Shown here: positions 10,030 to 25,532 of the stretch, piece after piece
Numbering within the stretch: the first letter of the stretch is position 1
Layout of the letters: each line of letters starts with the position of its first letter
Assembly (NCBI RefSeq): GCF_004138485.1
Contig: NZ_RYEV01000004.1
Span: forward strand, 195,718 to 259,717
Direction: 5' to 3'
From: Peristeroidobacter soli
GTDB lineage: Bacteria > Pseudomonadota > Gammaproteobacteria > Steroidobacterales > Steroidobacteraceae
DNA length: 64,000 nucleotides
Notes under the pieces: generated by a model
The model's input: only the letters and a program-made list of their open reading frames with translations
Told to the model about the DNA's origin: nothing
The model's database searches: none
Translations under genes and position numbers: made by a program

Positions 10030-10893
10030 CTACGAAAGCTTCAGGGCGCGAATCGCGTTGCGTTTCAGAATCAGATCGTGCACCTCGGGCTTGAACCCCG
10101 CTTCCTTGAAATCCTTGATCCAGCGATCCGGGCTGATCAACGGATAGTCCGAGCCGAACAGCATCCGGGTCTTCAGCTGCGAGTTCGCGTACTGAATCAG
10201 CTGCGGCGGAAAGTATTTCGGCGACCAGCCCGACAGGTCGATGTACACGTTGGGCTTGTGCAGACAGACCGACAACGCCTCGTCCTGCCAGGGCCAGGAC
10301 GGATGCGCGATGATGACGGTCATATCCGGAAAGTCTGCGGCGACATCGTCGAGGTGAATGGGATTGGAATATTTCAGCCGCAGCCCGCCGCCGCCCCGCA
10401 TGCCGGTGCCCATGCCCGAGTGACCGCTGTGGAAGATCGCGGGCAGCTGGTGCTCGGCGATGACTTCGTACAGCGGATACGCCAGCCGATCGTTCGGGAA
10501 GAAGCCCTGCAACGTCGGATGAAACTTGAAGCCCTTGATGACGCCATCCTTGATCAGGGCCCGCGCTTCACGCACGCCCATCTTGCCTTTGTGCGGATCG
10601 ATGCTCGCGAACGCCATCATGATGTCGCTGTTGTCGCGCGCCGCGTCCGCCACTTCCTCGTTGGGGATGCGCCGGGCGCCGATCTGGTATTCCGAGTCGA
10701 CCGTGAACATGACCAGGCCGATCCTGCGCTCACGGTAGTACGCGATGGTCTCGTGGATGTCGGGCCGCTTGCCCGCCTTGAAGTATTTCGCCGACGCCGC
10801 CTCGAACGGCAGCCAGGCCTCGTCCGGTTCCTGCCGGCAGGACACTTCGGCGTGCGTGTGCACGTCGATGGCGATCAGCTCGTCGATGTTCAT
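10030..10893 (-). CDS. Amidohydrolase (PF04909-like TIM-barrel metal hydrolase)
   Basis: IDVHTHAEV, FKFHPTLQGFFPND, GSDYPLI motifs; start at ATG 10893, ATGA overlap with upstream gene. Confidence 0.85.
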   Translation of the reverse strand: MNIDELIAIDVHTHAEVSCRQEPDEAWLPFEAASAKYFKAGKRPDIHETIAYYRERRIGLVMFTVDSEYQIGARRIPNEEVADAARDNSDIMMAFASIDPHKGKMGVREARALIKDGVIKGFKFHPTLQGFFPNDRLAYPLYEVIAEHQLPAIFHSGHSGMGTGMRGGGGLRLKYSNPIHLDDVAADFPDMTVIIAHPSWPWQDEALSVCLHKPNVYIDLSGWSPKYFPPQLIQYANSQLKTRMLFGSDYPLISPDRWIKDFKEAGFKPEVHDLILKRNAIRALKLS

Positions 10894-13031
10894 CGTGCCC
10901 CCTCTCGCAGCCCGGCTCCCGTCCTCAGAGATTCGTAGTCGCCGAGGGGCAGCTTCCGTTGCACCAATTCCACCAGCAGCGGCGCCGGCTGCCAATGCAT
11001 CGGACCGAACGTGTCCTGGTACTTGCGCATGCCGGCGAGCAGCACTTCGAGGCCGAGAGTCTCGGCGTAGAACATCGGGCCGCCGCGATAGCGCGGGAAG
11101 CCGTAACCTGCCGTCCACACCACGTCGATATCGGAGGCACGCAGCGCCACACCCTCGCCCAGGATGCGCAGCCCCTCGTTCAGCAGCGGATACAGGCAAC
11201 GCTCGACGATCTCCTGCGTCGTGTGCCGACGCTGCGGCACCCGCAGCTGTTCGGCACGCTCGGCGATGATCCTGATCGCTTCGGGATCGTCGATGCGGGA
11301 ACGATTGCCGGGCTCGTAACGGTAATAGCCCTGGCCGTTCTTCCGACCGAGACGGCCCGCGTCATGCAAAGCGAAGTCGGCCTGGTAATACGTCGGATCG
11401 GGCGGAAATTGCGCAGCATTCGCCTTGTGCACGTTGACGCCGACATCGATGCCCGCCATATCGAACACCGCGAGAATGCCCATCGCCATGCCCCACGCCT
11501 CCAGCGCGGTATCGATCTGACGCGGAGTCGCGCCTTCCAGCACCATGCGCTCGGCTTCGCGAGCGTAACCCTCCATCATGCGATTGCCGATGAAGCCGTA
11601 GCAGACCCTGGCCAGCACCGGCGTCTTGCGCAGCGGCCTGGCGAGATCCATCACGGTGCGAATCGTCTCGTCCGATGTCTGGCTCGTGCGCACGACTTCG
11701 AGCAGCGGCATGACGTTCGCCGGCGAGAAGAAATGCATGCCGATGACGTCCCGCGGCCGCCGGGTGACCGCCGCGATCTGTTCGATATCCAACGTCGACG
11801 TGTTGGTCGCGAGCACCGCGCCGGACTTCGCGACGCGGTCGAGCTCGGTGAAGATCCTGCGCTTCAGGTCCATGCTCTCGAACACCGCTTCGATGATCAC
11901 ATCCGCGTCCGAGAGGGCGTCGTACGACAGCGAAGTGCCGATCAGCGCCATGCGCCCGGCCTTGTCCTCGGCGCTCAGCCGGCCGCGATCCACCATCGAC
12001 TGATAGGTCGCCTCGACATTCGCGAGGCCCCGGGTCAGCCCCTGCTCGTTGGCATCGAGCAGCACCACCGGAATGCCTGCGTTCGCGAAACAGATGGCGA
12101 TGCCGCCGCCCATCGTGCCCGCGCCGATGATGCCGGCGCGCTCGATCGGACGCGCTGTCACGCTGTCGGCCAGGCCGGGGATACGACGCGTCTCGCGCTC
12201 GGCGAAGAACACGTGCACCGCGCCCTTCGACTCGACACTGTCTTTGCATTCGTTGACGCGCTTCGTTTCGTACTCGAGTCCTTGCTGGAACGGCAGCGTG
12301 GTCGCTGCCTGCACGACGTCGACCGCGACCTGCGCAGCGTTGCGATTCGGATAGAGCTTGCGAGCCTGCGCACGCGCGCGCTCGAACACCTCCGCGGTCG
12401 CGCTGGCAACTGCAACGGTCATCTCGCCGGTACGCCGTGGCCCTCGACCCGTCTCGACCAGCGAGCGCAGATAGTCGATCGCCCCGGACCGCAGCTCTGC
12501 CGTGATGATCTCATCGATGAATCCCAGCTCGCGGCCTCTGGCGGCGTCGACGGGACGCGCCGTGACGATCAACTCCAATGCCTGCTCGGCACCGATCAAA
12601 CGGGGCAGGCGTTGCGTGCCGCCGGCGCCGGGGATGATGCCCAACGTGACCTCGGGCATGCCGAAACGGGTGCCCGCCGCGGCCACGCGATAATGGCACG
12701 CGAGGGCGATCTCGAGACCGCCGCCCATGACCGTGCCGTGCATGGCGGCGACCACCGGAACGCCCAACGCCTCATAGCCATTGAACAGCTGCCGATATTC
12801 CTGTTCCTTCGGCGGACCGCTGAACTCACCGATGTCGGCGCCGGAGCAGAACGTGCTGCCCTCACACAGCAACAGGACGCCGCGCAGGTCCTTGCTGGCC
12901 TGGAGCTGATGAAGGGCCTCCCGCAGGCCAGCCCTGACCGCCGCGGTGATGGTGTTGACCGGCGGATTGTCGATGATGACTGATGCAAGCTCGCCGTCGC
13001 GCTGCACGCGCACGACGCTGGACGATGACAC
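10890..13031 (-). CDS. Fused enoyl-CoA hydratase / 3-hydroxyacyl-CoA dehydrogenase (FadJ/MFE-type)
   Basis: N-terminal crotonase (GADIGEF, MGGGLEIALACHYR, PGAGGTQRLPRLIG) and C-terminal 3HCDH (RAGIIGAGTMGGGIA, GMHFFSPANVMPLLEVV). Confidence 0.92.
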   Translation of the reverse strand: MSSSSVVRVQRDGELASVIIDNPPVNTITAAVRAGLREALHQLQASKDLRGVLLLCEGSTFCSGADIGEFSGPPKEQEYRQLFNGYEALGVPVVAAMHGTVMGGGLEIALACHYRVAAAGTRFGMPEVTLGIIPGAGGTQRLPRLIGAEQALELIVTARPVDAARGRELGFIDEIITAELRSGAIDYLRSLVETGRGPRRTGEMTVAVASATAEVFERARAQARKLYPNRNAAQVAVDVVQAATTLPFQQGLEYETKRVNECKDSVESKGAVHVFFAERETRRIPGLADSVTARPIERAGIIGAGTMGGGIAICFANAGIPVVLLDANEQGLTRGLANVEATYQSMVDRGRLSAEDKAGRMALIGTSLSYDALSDADVIIEAVFESMDLKRRIFTELDRVAKSGAVLATNTSTLDIEQIAAVTRRPRDVIGMHFFSPANVMPLLEVVRTSQTSDETIRTVMDLARPLRKTPVLARVCYGFIGNRMMEGYAREAERMVLEGATPRQIDTALEAWGMAMGILAVFDMAGIDVGVNVHKANAAQFPPDPTYYQADFALHDAGRLGRKNGQGYYRYEPGNRSRIDDPEAIRIIAERAEQLRVPQRRHTTQEIVERCLYPLLNEGLRILGEGVALRASDIDVVWTAGYGFPRYRGGPMFYAETLGLEVLLAGMRKYQDTFGPMHWQPAPLLVELVQRKLPLGDYESLRTGAGLREGAR

Positions 13032-13052
13032 GATTGAACCCCCTGATACGAG

Positions 13053-13086
13053 TCACTGACGGCAGTGATCGAAGGCGATTTCGCCT
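13053..13086. promoter_or_regulatory. Two adjacent inverted repeats in the divergent hcd/LysR intergenic region
   Basis: TCACTG-ACGG-CAGTGA (13053-13068) and AGGCGA-TT-TCGCCT (13073-13086). Confidence 0.4.
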
Positions 13087-13138
13087 GCATCCCAGTCATT
13101 TGGAAAGAGCGGTAACAGGTATATAAGATATAAGCACC

Positions 13139-16294
<3,156 letters not shown>

Positions 16295-16295
16295 C

Positions 16296-17290
16296 TCAGC
16301 CGGCGTTCGGCGTCGCTTCTGTGTCGATCTCAGTCAGCGTGTCCGCAGGATAACGCGGGCCACTGACAGTCTCGGCATTGATCAGTCGTTCGAGGGTGTC
16401 GAGCGTCTCGGCCGACAGGCGCACTCGCGATGCGGCCACATCTTCTTCCAGATGCGCGATCGACGTCGTGCCGACGATCGGCAACACATGCGGCGCCTTC
16501 GCCAACAGCCACGCCAGCGCCAGCTGCGCGGGCGTGCAACCGGCTTCCCACGCCACCTTGTTGAACTCATCGAGCAGCTTTCGATTGCGAGCGAAGTGCG
16601 GCGGATTGAACCGAGGCATCGTGCGGCGAAGGTCCTTCTCCGTGAACTCTCTGGGATCAGCAACGCCGTTTGCGAGAAAGCCGCGCGCCAGCGGCGAGAA
16701 CGCGACGAGTGCGACGCCCAATTCCTTGCACGCGCTCAGCAAGGCGATCTCCGGATTGCGAGTCCAGAGCGAGTATTCATTCTGCACGGCCGCGATCGGA
16801 TGCACAGCATGGGCCTTGCGCAACGTGGCCGCGGAAACTTCGGACAGACCAATGGAACGAATGTGCCCCTCGCGCACCAGATCGGCGAGCCCACCGACGC
16901 TCTCCTCGATCGGCACTCTCTTGTCCCACCGATGCAGGTAATACAGATCGATGACATCGGTGCGCAGCCGAGTCAGCGCTTCCTTGCAGGTCTGTTTCAA
17001 CGTCTCCGGCCGACCGTCCATGACGCGCGTGCCGTTGACGCCGGTCATGCCGCACTTGCTGGCGAGAAAGAAACGATCACGGAACGGATGCAGAATTTCG
17101 CCGACCAGCGATTCGTTGCGCCCGAAGCCGTAGAGCGCGGCGGTATCGAGATGATCGATGCCCAGATCGAGCGCCGCGTGAAACAGCGCCTTCGCCGCCG
17201 CCGGATCCGAAGGCGGACCGTAGGCGTGACTGACGTTCATGCAGCCGAAGCCGATTTCGGCGACGGCTCTATTGGCAAGGGTTCGCCGGT

Positions 17291-17294
<4 letters not shown>
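16296..17294 (-). CDS. Aldo/keto reductase
   Basis: DTAALYGFGRNESLVGEIL, ASKCGM, HRWDKRVPIEESVGGLADLV, AFSPLARGFL. Confidence 0.9.
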
Positions 17295-19484
<2,190 letters not shown>

Positions 19485-19485
19485 A

Positions 19486-20376
19486 TCAGCGACTCCAATA
19501 CAGGGTCATGGGGTTGTCGACCAGCAGCTTACGCTGCAACTCAGGCGTGCGTGCGATGCGTGGAATGAAATCGACCAGCTTGCCGTCGTCCGGCATGTGC
19601 GACTTCAGGTTCGGATGCGGCCAGTCCGTGCCCCACAATACGCGATCCGGAAACGTCTCGACGATGCGACGCGCGAACGGCACCACGTCGTCATAGGCAT
19701 CGGGTCCGGTCTTCGACAGACGCTCGGGACAGCTGACCTTGGACCAGAAGTTGGTGTGCTCGCGCATCAGGCGAACGAACAGCTCGAACTCCGGGCCGTC
19801 GACCGGCTTCGTGACATCGGGCCGGCCCATGTGATCGACCACCACCGTCGTCGGCAAGGACGTGAAGAAGTCGTAGAGCTCGTGCAGCTCCGCCGCCTCG
19901 AAGTAGATGACGATGTGCCAGCCGAGCGGCTTGATGCGCTCGGCAATCGCATGCAGCACCTCGCGCGGCGTCGTGTCGACCAGTCGTTTGACGAAGTTGA
20001 ACCGCACACCGCGCACGCCAGCGGCATCGAGCGCCCGCAACTCGTCATCCGTCACATCCTGCTTCACCGTGGCGACACCCCGCGCCCGGTCGTTGGACGC
20101 CTGCAACGCATCGACGAGCGCCCGATTGTCCGCGCCATGACACGTTGCCTGCACGATCACGTTGCGCTCGAAGCCGAGATGGTCCCGCAGCTCCCACAGC
20201 TTTTCCTTCGGCGCATCGCACGGCGTGTACTTGCGCTCGGGGGCGTACGGAAACACGTCGCCCGGTCCGAACACGTGGCAATGCGCATCCACCGCGCCCG
20301 GCGGCGGCCGGAATGCCGGCCTGCTCGGTGATGGGTGGAACACCAGCCAGTCGCGGTCCATCTGAAACGTTGCCAT
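19486..20376 (-). CDS. ligI: 2-pyrone-4,6-dicarboxylate hydrolase
   Basis: PPPGAVDAHCHVFGPGDVFPYAPERKYTPCDAPKEKLWELRDHLGFERNVIVQATCHG, GTDWPHPN. Confidence 0.92.
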   Translation of the reverse strand: MATFQMDRDWLVFHPSPSRPAFRPPPGAVDAHCHVFGPGDVFPYAPERKYTPCDAPKEKLWELRDHLGFERNVIVQATCHGADNRALVDALQASNDRARGVATVKQDVTDDELRALDAAGVRGVRFNFVKRLVDTTPREVLHAIAERIKPLGWHIVIYFEAAELHELYDFFTSLPTTVVVDHMGRPDVTKPVDGPEFELFVRLMREHTNFWSKVSCPERLSKTGPDAYDDVVPFARRIVETFPDRVLWGTDWPHPNLKSHMPDDGKLVDFIPRIARTPELQRKLLVDNPMTLYWSR

Positions 20377-20385
20377 GACGGTCTC

Positions 20386-21411
20386 TTACTGTCCCCGCGA
20401 TTTCAAGATTGCATCCAGGCGCGGGAATACGCGACGGGCATTGCCTTCGAAGATGCGACGCTTGTCCACCTCCGAGATATTCAATGCATCGATGTAACGC
20501 TTGGTGTCATCGTAATAGTTGCCCGTCTCCGGATCGATGCCGCGCACCGCGCCGACCATTTCCGAGCCGAACAGAATGTTCTCGATGTCGATCACCTTGA
20601 CCAGCAGATCGATGCCGGGCTGGTGATAGACGCACGTGTCGAAGAACACATTCTTCATGACGTGCTCGGACAGTGCCGGCCGCTTCAGCATGTCCGCGAG
20701 GCCGCGATAGCGACCCCAGTGGTACGGCACCGCGCCGCCGCCGTGAGGAATGATGAAACGCAGCGTCGGAAAATCCTTGAACAGGTTGCCTTCGATGAAC
20801 TGCATGAAGGCCGTCGTGTCGGCGTTGATGTAGTGCGCGCCAGTGGCGTGGAAGTTCGGATTGCACGAGGCCGACACGTGAATCATCGCCGGCACGTCGA
20901 GCTCGACCATCTTCTCGTAGAACGGATACCAGTGCCTGTCGGTCAGCGGCGGCGAGGTCCAGTGGCCGCCGGAGGGATCGGGATTCAAATTGCAGCCGAT
21001 GAAACCGAAGTCCTTCACACAACGCTCGAGCTCCTGCACCGAGTGCGAGATCGGCACGCCCGGCGACTGCGGCAGCTGACACACGCCGACAAAGTTCTCC
21101 GGATACAGATCGACGACCCGCTTGATCAGATCGTTACAGGCGCGCGTCCACTGCTGCGACACCGCCTCATCGCCGACGTGGTGTGCCATCGCCGACGCTC
21201 GCGGCGAGAAGATCGTGATGTCCGCTCCCCGCTCCTTCTGCAGCTTGAGCTGGTTCTTCTCGATGGTCTCGCGGATCTCATCGTCGCTGATCTTCGCCGG
21301 CGTCGGCGTGGGCGCGAGCGGATCCTTCAGCTTCGCGAGCTGTTGATCTCGAAACTTCTGATGGGCGTCGGGAGCGGTCGTGTAATGGCCGTGACAATCG
21401 ATGATCAGCAT
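20386..21411 (-). CDS. ligJ: 4-oxalomesaconate hydratase
   Basis: MLIIDCHGHYTTAPDAHQKFRDQQLAKL, FIIPHGGGAVPYHWGRYRGLADML, GSEMVGAVRGIDPETG, LigJ-like amidohydrolase fold. Confidence 0.92.
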   Translation of the reverse strand: MLIIDCHGHYTTAPDAHQKFRDQQLAKLKDPLAPTPTPAKISDDEIRETIEKNQLKLQKERGADITIFSPRASAMAHHVGDEAVSQQWTRACNDLIKRVVDLYPENFVGVCQLPQSPGVPISHSVQELERCVKDFGFIGCNLNPDPSGGHWTSPPLTDRHWYPFYEKMVELDVPAMIHVSASCNPNFHATGAHYINADTTAFMQFIEGNLFKDFPTLRFIIPHGGGAVPYHWGRYRGLADMLKRPALSEHVMKNVFFDTCVYHQPGIDLLVKVIDIENILFGSEMVGAVRGIDPETGNYYDDTKRYIDALNISEVDKRRIFEGNARRVFPRLDAILKSRGQ

Positions 21412-22298
21412 CAGGGTTTCTCCGCCGTCGCGCGGGCCAGCACCGCGTCCAGCATCGCATCCAAGTCTTCGATCGAGGCCGCGTCGCGGAAGCTCGCCGC
21501 CCAGTCCTGGCGTTCCGCGCAGGCCGCGCTCATGTGAGGCTGCAGTCCCGCTTCCTCCACGGTCCTTGCAACCTCGCGCATCTCTTCGGCCCGACGCTTA
21601 CCATGGATGAACGAGCGCGAAATCATGTATCGAGCCAACGTCGACCAATCCGCCGTCGGAAACAAATTGCGCAGCGAGTCGATCACGGTCGACTCGACGC
21701 CGTAATGGCGCGCCGACAGCAACGATTCGGTCAACAGCGCCTCCATGCCTTTGATCATGACGCTGCGACACATCTTGGCCGCCGATGCCCGACCGATCTG
21801 ATCCGAGAACACCTGCGCGCCGCTGAAGCCGAGCGCTCGAGCCAGCGGAAGAAACGCTGCCGCGTGCCGGCCGCCGAACAGCATCGGCGAGCCGACGCGT
21901 TTCGGATGGATCGGCGACATGACGACCGCTTCGACATAGCGGGCGCCGCTACCGTCGATCAACCCCGCCGCCTGCGTCTTCACGCCGGGAGACACCGAAT
22001 TCACGTCCAGAAAATACGCGCCCGGCTTCATCGCCCCGACAACCGAGCGCGCGGCGGCCACGTCTTGCGCGGCTGTCACCGCGCTCACGACCAGATCTGC
22101 CGTCGCGACCGCTTCCTCCGCGCTCTTCGCGACCCGCACGTTCGTTTCGACGGCGGCGCGCGCGCAGGCGCTCGCCGGATCCTTGAACAGCACGTCGAAT
22201 GCACTGAGCTGTGTGATCCCCGCGGCCTGGAAGTCCGCCGCCAGCGTCTGCCCGACTTCGCCGAAGCCGAGCAGACAAATGCGCTCGATCCCGCTCAT
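21411..22298 (-). CDS. NAD(P)-dependent oxidoreductase with DUF1932-type C-terminus (hydroxyacid dehydrogenase-like)
   Basis: ICLLGFGEVGQTLAADF Rossmann; KMCRSVMIKGMEALLTESLLSARHYGVE, DUF1932-like; start at ATG 22298. Confidence 0.8.
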   Translation of the reverse strand: MSGIERICLLGFGEVGQTLAADFQAAGITQLSAFDVLFKDPASACARAAVETNVRVAKSAEEAVATADLVVSAVTAAQDVAAARSVVGAMKPGAYFLDVNSVSPGVKTQAAGLIDGSGARYVEAVVMSPIHPKRVGSPMLFGGRHAAAFLPLARALGFSGAQVFSDQIGRASAAKMCRSVMIKGMEALLTESLLSARHYGVESTVIDSLRNLFPTADWSTLARYMISRSFIHGKRRAEEMREVARTVEEAGLQPHMSAACAERQDWAASFRDAASIEDLDAMLDAVLARATAEKP

Positions 22299-23386
22299 GT
22301 CCCGCTCCACACGCGACCGGGCACGAACACGTCGCCGCTCATGAGCTTGCGAGCCGTCCGTAACAACGCCGAGCGCCGCACCTCGACCTTGCCATCCGTC
22401 ACCGCGACATCGATGTCGACGGTGAAGAAACCGGTGGGATGCTCGACTTCCAGCCGCTGCGCCGAGCCGTTTCCAGACACCTTTGCAACCTGAGCGGCCA
22501 CCGAGCCCGGGGTCACACAGGCGGTCGCGACGCTGACGGCACCGAGCACGCCGATGGACTCGTGCACCCGGTGCGGAATGAACGTGCGCGTGGAGATCGA
22601 GCCACCCTGCGTTGGCGGCGACACCAGGCACATCTTCGGCACCGTCTTCTTGGTCACATCGCCCAGGTTCATGCGCGGCCCGACGGCGAGCCGGATCGCT
22701 TCGACCCGCTGCTTCAAAGTCGCATTGCTCTCCAGCTGCTCGGGCGTTTCATCGCCGGACAGACCGAAATCCCCGGCACGCAGAATCACGACCGGCATGC
22801 CGTTATCGATGCACGTGACGGATACGCCATTGACCTCATCGACCGCAGCGCCCGTCGGCAACAACGATCCGCAGCTCGACCCCGCGACATCCAGGAACTC
22901 CAATGGAATGGCCGCGGCCGTGCCCGGAACGCCATCGATGCGTGCCTCACCCTCATACTCCACCGCGCCGCCCGGCGTCGGCACATACGCCACTGCGATG
23001 CTGGCGGTGTTCAGCATATGAATGCGTACGGGCGTGACATCACCGGCAATCGAGACCAGACCGTTCTCGATGGCCCATGGACCGACGCCCGCAAGAATGT
23101 TGCCGCAGTTCTGGCTGTCGCTGACCTCGGCCTTGTCGACCACCACCTGCAGAAACAGATAATCGACATCGGCATGCGCCACGGTCGAGCGACGAATGAC
23201 CGCGACCTTGCTGGTCAACGGATGCGCACCGCCGACGCCGTCGATCTGCCGAACATCGGGCGAGCCCATGGCCGCCAGCAACACGCGATCCCGTTGCTCA
23301 CGATCGGCAGGAAGATCGGCCTCGTTGAAGTACAGGCCCTTCGAGGTGCCACCGCGCATCAACGTACAGGGAATGGACTTCAGCAT
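22295..23386 (-). CDS. 4-oxalomesaconate tautomerase / isomerase (PrpF family, GalD/LigU-like)
   Basis: [48 protein letters not shown], PrpF-family signatures; start at ATG 23386. Confidence 0.88.
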   Translation of the reverse strand: MLKSIPCTLMRGGTSKGLYFNEADLPADREQRDRVLLAAMGSPDVRQIDGVGGAHPLTSKVAVIRRSTVAHADVDYLFLQVVVDKAEVSDSQNCGNILAGVGPWAIENGLVSIAGDVTPVRIHMLNTASIAVAYVPTPGGAVEYEGEARIDGVPGTAAAIPLEFLDVAGSSCGSLLPTGAAVDEVNGVSVTCIDNGMPVVILRAGDFGLSGDETPEQLESNATLKQRVEAIRLAVGPRMNLGDVTKKTVPKMCLVSPPTQGGSISTRTFIPHRVHESIGVLGAVSVATACVTPGSVAAQVAKVSGNGSAQRLEVEHPTGFFTVDIDVAVTDGKVEVRRSALLRTARKLMSGDVFVPGRVWSGT

Positions 23387-24063
23387 GACGAATCGACGTA
23401 CTTCAGACCCTTCTCCGCGAGGCGCTGACGCATGCCATAGATATCCAGGCCCAACTCGCCAGCTTTCAGGCGAGCTCGCACCGCCGCTTCCTTCTTCTCG
23501 CGCGCGCTCGACTGTTCGAGCACGGTGGCGGCCTTCACCCGCGGCACCACGCAAACGCCGTCGTCGTCCGCAATGATCACATCGCCCGGCTCGATCGACG
23601 CCCCCGCGCACACGATGGGAACGTTGACGCTGCCCAGAGTTTCTTTCACCGTGCCTTGCGCGGACACGTAACGGGACCAGACCGGAAAGCCGAGCGCCGT
23701 CAGATCTCTTACGTCGCGCACGCCGGCTTCGATGATGAGCCCGCGAACGCCGCGTGCCATCAATGAGCACGCCAGTAACTCACCGAAATAGCCCGTGTCA
23801 CAGGCGGACGTCGGAGAGACGACGAGGATGTCGCCCTCCTGACATTGCTCCACTGCGACGTGAATCATCCAGTTGTCGCCCGGCGGAATGCTGACAGTGA
23901 CCGCCGAGCCTGCGATGCGCGCGCCGGCGTAAATCGGACGCATGTAAGACGCCAGCAACCCAGTGCGGCCTTGCGCCTCGTGCACGGTCGCGACGCCGGA
24001 CTCGGCCAGGCCATCGATGAGCCGACGCTCGGCCCGCGGAATGTTTCTGACGACCACTGACAT
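23380..24063 (-). CDS. ligK: 4-carboxy-4-hydroxy-2-oxoadipate aldolase (RraA-like family)
   Basis: [72 protein letters not shown]; start at ATG 24063. Confidence 0.9.
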   Translation of the reverse strand: MSVVVRNIPRAERRLIDGLAESGVATVHEAQGRTGLLASYMRPIYAGARIAGSAVTVSIPPGDNWMIHVAVEQCQEGDILVVSPTSACDTGYFGELLACSLMARGVRGLIIEAGVRDVRDLTALGFPVWSRYVSAQGTVKETLGSVNVPIVCAGASIEPGDVIIADDDGVCVVPRVKAATVLEQSSAREKKEAAVRARLKAGELGLDIYGMRQRLAEKGLKYVDSSC

Positions 24064-24159
24064 TGCTGATTCCTCGCTCCCACATGCCCCTGACACCAGG
24101 GTCTCCAGCGCGTCACCGCAGTGTGACGCGCCCGCCCGGCCCGGCTCATTCAATTTCGC

Positions 24160-24186
24160 ACCAGGCTATCAGGCGACGCTATAGAC
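24160..24186. promoter_or_regulatory. Candidate LysR-type box (CTAT-N11-ATAG, GCGACGCTATAGAC) upstream of ligK
   Basis: Shares CTATAGAC core with sites at 25483-25500 and 27691-27710. Confidence 0.4.
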
Positions 24187-24198
24187 AACAGGCCACCC

Positions 24199-25422
24199 TC
24201 AGTAGGCCGGACGGCGGCAAAAGCTCAGCGCAAAGACCGCCGCGCCCGCGACCGCCGCGAACGGCACCAGGAACTGCACGACGCTGCCGCTGCTGGTACC
24301 GCCGCCCATCAGCAGGCCGGGCAACAACGGCCCGGCGATGGAGCCGATTCGACCGACCGCCACGCTCGCACCCGAGCCGGTGCCTCTGGCATTCAACGGG
24401 TAGTAAGTCGCCGCGACGCCGTACAGCGCATAGTTCGCGCCAAGCAGGAAAAAGCCGGCGGCACCGCTCAACAGCACGGTCATCCCCAAACCGCTCGAGG
24501 TGCTCAACGCGATCAGAGACACGATCAGTCCGAGGTAGGCGACCGTCATGGGCCAGCGGATGTTCATGCGATCCACCAGCCGGCCCAAAAACAGCGCACC
24601 CGCCACGCTCGCGAAGTTGAAAGCCAGCGACGCCCGCGGCGCGACGGCGCGGTCCAGGCCGTTTGCGACCACCAAGGTCGGCAACCAATTCAAGATGAGA
24701 TACAGAATGAGCAGCGTCGGCAGGAACGTGAGCCACAGCAGCAGCGTCGGAACCGCGCGCCCTTCTCCGAACAACCCATGCATGACATCGGTCCGCGGCG
24801 CGTGCGTAGCACGCTTGGTGAGTGTCTCTTGCATCAGGAAATAGATGGTCGGCGCCAGCAGCAGCGGTAAAACGCCCCCCACTTCGAACAACAGACGCCA
24901 ATCGAAATCCGGCGGCAACAACTGCGTCAGCAGCGCCGACGTACCGCCGCCGATCGGCATGCCACAGAACATCGCAGCCGCCGTGGACGCCCGCTTTTCA
25001 GGTGCGCTCACCTCCGCAGCCAGCGCCATCATGTTCGGTAACGCCGCGCCGAAGCCCAACCCGGCGCAAAACCGCACGACGAGCAGCGATTCGTACGTGC
25101 CCACCAACGACGTGAACAGTGTGAACAAACCGAATGAGAGCACCGCTCCGATGAACACCGGCTTGCGCCCCACGCGGTCGGCCAGCCAACCGCCGAAGCT
25201 CGCACCGATCACCAGGCCGATGTTACTGATCGCAAAGATCAGACTCATCTGTTGCGGATTGAAGCCGAACTGCGGTGCCAGCCTGGGCGCCGCGACTCCC
25301 ATGGCCTGGATGTCGAAGCCTTCGACCACGGCGACCAGGAAACACAGCGCCACCGTGATCGTCACGTTGGGCGTTTGAACCAGCGCGCTGCGCTCACGAG
25401 GCATGCCATCCCCCCAGCTCAT
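24199..25422 (-). CDS. MFS transporter, aromatic acid:H+ symporter-like (PcaK family)
   Basis: VAVVEGFDIQAMGVAAPRLAPQFG, GWLADRVGRKPVFIG, 12-TM hydrophobic profile; adjacent to lig operon. Confidence 0.88.
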   Translation of the reverse strand: MSWGDGMPRERSALVQTPNVTITVALCFLVAVVEGFDIQAMGVAAPRLAPQFGFNPQQMSLIFAISNIGLVIGASFGGWLADRVGRKPVFIGAVLSFGLFTLFTSLVGTYESLLVVRFCAGLGFGAALPNMMALAAEVSAPEKRASTAAAMFCGMPIGGGTSALLTQLLPPDFDWRLLFEVGGVLPLLLAPTIYFLMQETLTKRATHAPRTDVMHGLFGEGRAVPTLLLWLTFLPTLLILYLILNWLPTLVVANGLDRAVAPRASLAFNFASVAGALFLGRLVDRMNIRWPMTVAYLGLIVSLIALSTSSGLGMTVLLSGAAGFFLLGANYALYGVAATYYPLNARGTGSGASVAVGRIGSIAGPLLPGLLMGGGTSSGSVVQFLVPFAAVAGAAVFALSFCRRPAY

Positions 25423-25482
25423 CGTTTGGCCGATTCTGTGCCCGGGAGCGCCGCGCCGGCTAATCGAATTGGCACGCGGTCA

Positions 25483-25500
25483 TTAGAGATTGCTATAGAC
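25483..25500. promoter_or_regulatory. Candidate LysR-type box TTAGAGATTGCTATAGAC upstream of MFS gene
   Basis: Near-identical to 27691-27710 (ATTAGCGATTGCTATAGCCA). Confidence 0.45.
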
Positions 25501-25532
25501 CTCGGACGGCCGCGATCCGGCCATCACTGGCA

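Noticed and set aside
10959-12983. 674-aa plus-strand ORF antisense to the fused hydratase/dehydrogenase
   Set aside because: Antisense to a clearly homologous gene; R/H/Q-rich composition typical of GC-rich shadow ORFs
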